Part shown: positions 60,805 through 64,000 of the stretch, in pieces
Position numbering within the stretch: position 1 is the first letter of the stretch
Layout: the number at the start of each line of letters is the position of its first letter
Origin: Paenibacillus gorillae
GTDB taxonomy: Bacteria > Bacillota > Bacilli > Paenibacillales > Paenibacillaceae
Assembly (NCBI RefSeq): GCF_000513275.1
Contig: NZ_CBVJ010000067.1
Location: 1-64,000, forward strand
Direction: 5' to 3'
DNA: 64,000 bases
Program-made: the position numbers and the translations under genes
Notes under the pieces: generated by a model
Databases searched by the model: none
What the model saw: only the letters and a program-made list of their open reading frames with translations
Told to the model about the DNA's origin: nothing

Positions 60805-62019
60805 TCAATTAGTCTGCTTAGTAGTAAAGCCATATTTTTTGGACTGATACGTAATGAGCCAAGCGGCCAGGATGAGAATGAGCAGCACCCATGGAAATGA
60901 ACGAACATTCATTACTCCGAGTAATAATGCGCCGGTCAGGCCGCCCGCTCCAATAGCCAGATTCCATGATGTAACCAGCATCGATTGCGCGATATCTGCG
61001 CTATCGCCGGCGGCTTCTGCTATGGCCGTCTGCAGCAAAGTTCCCGCTCCGCCAAATGTCAATCCCCATACGGCAACCGCTAAATAAATGAACAACGGCT
61101 GATTGCTGCCTATACCAAACAACAGGGAGGCCAAGGCGAAGCCGGCAAGGCTGATCAAGACCAATGAACGCTGCTGCCGGTCGATATACATGCCAACAAT
61201 CCAAATGCCGGCGATCGATGTAACGCCGAATATAAGCAGAATCAGGTCGACTCGCCCGGCGAGTCCAACCCCAGCAAGATAAGGGGCGATGTAGGTATAC
61301 AAAATATTATGAGCAAGCACCCAGATCAGAACGACAGCGAGTACGGGCCGAACTCCTTTTATAAGGAAAACTTTAGGAAGCGGCAGCCTTTTCTCCGCTA
61401 ACTGTCCTGCAAAGTCCGGCATTTTCCAAATGATCCAAGCTACCAGCAGCAAGGTGAGCAGCGACATTACACCAAACGCAGCACGCCAGCCCGTCATCGT
61501 TCCAAGCAGTGTTCCTGCCGGAACGCCAAGCGCCATGGCAACCGGAGCACCAACCATCGCAACAGCCATCGCCCGGCCTTTAAGCACATCCGGCACCATC
61601 CGCCGCGCATAGCCCGCTGCCATTCCCCACAGTACGCCGCCGCACACGCCCGCAAAAAAACGGGCAATCAGCATCATCGTGATCGTAGATGATAATGCCG
61701 TTGCACTATTAAATAGAAAGAAGCCCATCATAATCGTTAGCAGAAGCGGTTTTCTCCGCCAGCCTCGTGTTGCTGTAGTTAGAGGGATCGCAGCCGCCAC
61801 GGAACCAATCGCATACAAGGTAACCAGCTGCCCAGCCATCCCCTCCGAGACAGCCAAGCCTTCACTTATCTGCGGCAATAGGCCAGCAGGAATCGTTTCG
61901 GTGAAAATACAGATGAAGGCGGCCATAGCTAAAGCAAGTAATGCTGCCCAGGGAAGGCGGCCAGTGTCCGCATTAGCAGCGGCCGTCCCCGAAATTCCAG
62001 TACTATTTGATATATTCAT
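60805..62019 (-). CDS. MFS transporter, DHA1 (AraJ/YdhP-like)
   Basis: A 404-residue 12-helix exporter. The N-terminal MAAFICIFTETIPAGLLPQIS and AGQLVTLYAIGSVAAAIPLT segments are typical of the AraJ/SotB/YdhP group, which exports sugars, arabinose-like compounds, purine analogues or drugs. Motif A-like and C-like glycine patterns (GAPVAMALGVPAGTLLG) are present. It converges with the Lrp regulator. The substrate cannot be inferred. Region 62020-62211 upstream contains its promoter and no further feature. Confidence 0.88.
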   Translation of the reverse strand: MNISNSTGISGTAAANADTGRLPWAALLALAMAAFICIFTETIPAGLLPQISEGLAVSEGMAGQLVTLYAIGSVAAAIPLTTATRGWRRKPLLLTIMMGFFLFNSATALSSTITMMLIARFFAGVCGGVLWGMAAGYARRMVPDVLKGRAMAVAMVGAPVAMALGVPAGTLLGTMTGWRAAFGVMSLLTLLLVAWIIWKMPDFAGQLAEKRLPLPKVFLIKGVRPVLAVVLIWVLAHNILYTYIAPYLAGVGLAGRVDLILLIFGVTSIAGIWIVGMYIDRQQRSLVLISLAGFALASLLFGIGSNQPLFIYLAVAVWGLTFGGAGTLLQTAIAEAAGDSADIAQSMLVTSWNLAIGAGGLTGALLLGVMNVRSFPWVLLILILAAWLITYQSKKYGFTTKQTN

Positions 62020-62211
62020 TTGAAGCAGCTCCTATACATGAGTAGTGGATCGGTGCACCCGGCATCCAAGAAAGCCTTCGCTTTGCTTGAGTCTAAGTGT
62101 ACAAAATGGAGTTGCCATTTTACAGTTGGTAATAAAGGCAAATGAGAATAAAAACTTATAATTTTACTTATTAATAGGTCTTTCTCCATTGATTTATAAG
62201 CAGCATAAAAG

Positions 62212-62252
62212 CGAAACGGCCGCCCCCGGTTAATATCCGGGAGCGGCCGCAG
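62212..62252 (-). terminator. Terminator of the discoidin/SLH protein gene
   Basis: On the minus strand GCGGCCGCTCCCGG pairs with CCGGGGGCGGCCG and is followed by TTTCGCTTTT. It lies 19 bases beyond the stop at 62271. Confidence 0.85.
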
Positions 62253-62270
62253 CTTTTCATAAAGATTGGA

Positions 62271-64000
62271 TTATTTGTCTGCCTCCAATACATTCAAAAT
62301 CATCGTAATCGCTTCAGCTCTAGTTGCCTTAGCATTGGGAGCAAACGTGTTGTCTTCTTTGCCTTTAACAATATCCGCTGCCTTTATCGCATAGACCGCG
62401 CTTTTCGCCCAAGCTGGTATGTCACTATCATCTGCGAAGCCCGTTGTCTCCACGTCAGCAAGCTTCACTCCGCTTGCCCGGGCAATCATCACTGCAAGCT
62501 CCGCGCGAGTTACGCTCGCCGAAGGGCGGAAGCTCCCGTCATTATAGCCAGTTATGATGCCGGCTTGCAGCGCTTTCGCGATCGCCTCTTGCGACCAGGC
62601 GCCAATCTGGCTGCCATCGGCGAAGCTCAGCTCTCCGCCGCTTCCATCAAGCTTCAGTCCGTTCATTAGCATCACAACGAACTCTGCACGGGTCACGACT
62701 GCATTAGGCTTGAATGTGCCGTCCGTGTACCCCTTAACGATGCCAAGCTTCACAGCCTCCTCAATGTTGGCTTGCGCCCAGTGGCCGCTCACATCGGTAA
62801 ACTTTGCAGCTTCGGCACCTGTATCGCCCGGCTTATTGCTGCCGTTGTTATTGCCATTGCTATTGTTATTACCTGTTCCACCGTTGTTCCCGCCAGTTTG
62901 GCCGCCATTGTTGCCGCCGGTGCCGCCACCATTGTTGCCACCGTTGTTGCCGCCATTATTGCCGCCGTTGTTACCACCGTTTTCGCCGCCGTTGTTACCA
63001 CCGTTTTCACCGCCGTTGTTGCCGCCGTTTTCACCGCCGGTGCCTCCGCCTTCATTAGGATCGGCTGCCTTTAACGTGTAGACGTTGAAATCATATACGC
63101 TAGCGCCGTTACCGTTGGAATCCGTTACACTCAACCGGACATAGCGGGCCGATACGGCCGCTGTCTTGCGGTCTTCATTTACTTGCTGCGTAGTTGCTGT
63201 GCTCGTCTTATCCGCATAAGTAGTCCAACTGAATCCGTCTGTCGAATATTCAATCTTGTATTTGTAGCCCGTATTCAGCTCAAATCTCGTGTTGACACCG
63301 GTAATATCATAAGCGCTGCCGAGATCAACTTTCAGCCATTGCGGCACGGTTAAGCCTTCCTGCTGCGCCCATCTGGTCGCAGGATCACCATCAACCGCGT
63401 AAAAAGGACTTTTACTTTGCGAGGAAGCACTAACCGCTTTGCTTAACGCAATATCGATTTCTGTACCGCCAGCCTCTGTTACGGTTACCTCGAGATTACG
63501 ATTGTCGCCGGCACTGAATTCGAATGCCAGCGTGCTTTTCCCCTCACCTAGAGTAGACAGGTAGGAGCGAAGAATCGTCACTTCATTGCCTGAAACCGTA
63601 TAGTCCACGTTTGGCTTCAGATAGAGCATCCGATTTTTAATGCCTGACAGCGTATTGCCTTGAAGATCCAATCCAACCGTAATGTCCGACTGCTTGCTTG
63701 GCGTCTTATTGAATGCAGCAGCCGTTTTATCAATCGTTGAATTCGGCGTCACCGGCGTACCGAATACGCTAAATTCAAAGATACTTGGTCCCAGGCTGTA
63801 AAACGCCTTGATACGCATATATCTTGCCGTTACGGGACTTGCCGAATTATCATGATACGTTTGCTGCGTCGTCGTGCTTGCCGTACGATCGGCATAGGTG
63901 CTCCAGCTTTGCCCGTCGAGGGAAGACTCGATTTTGTATTTATATCCGCTGGTCAATTCGAACATTGTCGTAACGGATTTAATATTGTATACGCCCTGCA
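62271..64000 (-). CDS. Surface carbohydrate-active protein: discoidin, X2 and SLH domains (5' end outside window)
   Basis: At least 576 residues; the reading frame is open to the right edge, so the Met at 63965 is internal. From the N-terminal side: the end of an F5/8-type-C (discoidin) domain (GYKYKIESSLDGQSW), an X2-like immunoglobulin domain (DLQGNTLSGI, LKPNVDYTVSGNEVTILRSYL, FEFSAGDNRNLEVTV), a second discoidin domain (DPATRWAQQEGLTVPQWLKV), a Gly/Asn/Glu linker and three SLH domains (WAQANIEEAVKLGIVKGYTDG and two more). Such C-terminal ends belong to wall-anchored glycoside hydrolases; the catalytic domain should lie beyond the window. Confidence 0.9.
   Translation of the reverse strand, partial: QGVYNIKSVTTMFELTSGYKYKIESSLDGQSWSTYADRTASTTTQQTYHDNSASPVTARYMRIKAFYSLGPSIFEFSVFGTPVTPNSTIDKTAAAFNKTPSKQSDITVGLDLQGNTLSGIKNRMLYLKPNVDYTVSGNEVTILRSYLSTLGEGKSTLAFEFSAGDNRNLEVTVTEAGGTEIDIALSKAVSASSQSKSPFYAVDGDPATRWAQQEGLTVPQWLKVDLGSAYDITGVNTRFELNTGYKYKIEYSTDGFSWTTYADKTSTATTQQVNEDRKTAAVSARYVRLSVTDSNGNGASVYDFNVYTLKAADPNEGGGTGGENGGNNGGENGGNNGGENGGNNGGNNGGNNGGNNGGGTGGNNGGQTGGNNGGTGNNNSNGNNNGSNKPGDTGAEAAKFTDVSGHWAQANIEEAVKLGIVKGYTDGTFKPNAVVTRAEFVVMLMNGLKLDGSGGELSFADGSQIGAWSQEAIAKALQAGIITGYNDGSFRPSASVTRAELAVMIARASGVKLADVETTGFADDSDIPAWAKSAVYAIKAADIVKGKEDNTFAPNAKATRAEAITMILNVLEADK
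62830..63055. repeat. Gly/Asn-rich linker repeat
   Basis: Imperfect 12- and 24-bp repeats (plus strand CCGCCGTTGTTACCACCGTT type) encode NGGNNGGENGG linkers. Long open frames on the opposite strand are artefacts of this composition. Confidence 0.88.

Noticed and set aside
62789-63081. Opposite-strand frames across the Gly/Asn linker of the right-edge SLH protein
   Set aside because: Low-complexity antisense readings without ribosome binding sites.
1-64000. tRNA, rRNA, prophage, integrase or insertion sequence
   Set aside because: I found no tRNA-like cloverleaf, transposase or integrase coding sequence, or terminal repeats; absence is judged by eye only.

Overview
The window looks like chromosomal DNA of a Paenibacillaceae bacterium (Paenibacillus or a close relative). 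The grounds are secreted proteins ending in triplets of S-layer homology (SLH) domains behind low-complexity linkers, strong AGGAGG ribosome binding sites, a Bacillus-type antimicrobial-peptide sensing module, AraC regulators fused to siderophore-binding domains, and many Fur boxes. This is a family-level judgement from protein style, not a database match. Most genes lie on the minus strand. I saw no rRNA, tRNA, CRISPR array, insertion sequence or phage.

Layout: (1) 1-2951, a secreted purple-acid-phosphatase-like protein running off the left edge. (2) 2952-3686, an intergenic block of paired palindromes. (3) 3687-7499, a decayed bce/yxd-type module: intact response regulator, truncated kinase, truncated ABC ATPase, frameshifted permease. 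(4) 7625-9272, a short-chain dehydrogenase and a signal-peptidase-like lipoprotein. (5) 9472-14128, iron cluster 1: AraC/binding-protein regulator, siderophore-binding lipoprotein, ABC exporter. (6) 14250-23402, an operon joining uronate/aldonate catabolic enzymes to a complete nickel-pincer cofactor set (LarB, LarC, LarE) and a LarA-family epimerase, with a divergent LacI regulator. (7) 23550-23750, a second palindrome block. (8) 23876-29091, iron cluster 2: flavin reductase, two FecCD permeases (one frameshifted) and an AraC regulator whose frame runs into the binding lipoprotein. (9) 29160-41478, a mixed region with small AT-rich genes, a cell-wall hydrolase, a frameshifted binding protein, a hydrolase, an lpd-HlyD-ABC2 operon with its TetR regulator, a Bcr-type ABC pair and a drug MFS pump. 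(10) 41728-46105, iron cluster 3. (11) 46178-54671, a Drr-type ABC pair, an immunity-like gene, an esterase, and a TetX-like monooxygenase, MFS pump and TetR unit with two matching operators. (12) 54771-64000, a secreted trypsin-like protease, a 1362-residue SLH protein containing a DUF2252-like domain, an Lrp regulator, an MFS pump, and a discoidin/X2/SLH protein running off the right edge.

Two themes stand out. Iron acquisition recurs in three clusters plus an orphan binding protein, with six Fur-box candidates and three AraC/binding-protein modules at different stages of fusion. The most interesting system is the operon at 14250-22244. Read as chemistry, its enzymes make a closed route from glucuronate through fructuronate and mannonate to gluconate and 6-phosphogluconate, with the nickel-pincer enzyme as the C2 epimerase that bypasses mannonate dehydratase.

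Several genes are broken: two by single-base insertions in homopolymers, one by a missing base, and two by one deletion. Whether these are biological or sequencing errors cannot be settled from the sequence alone.
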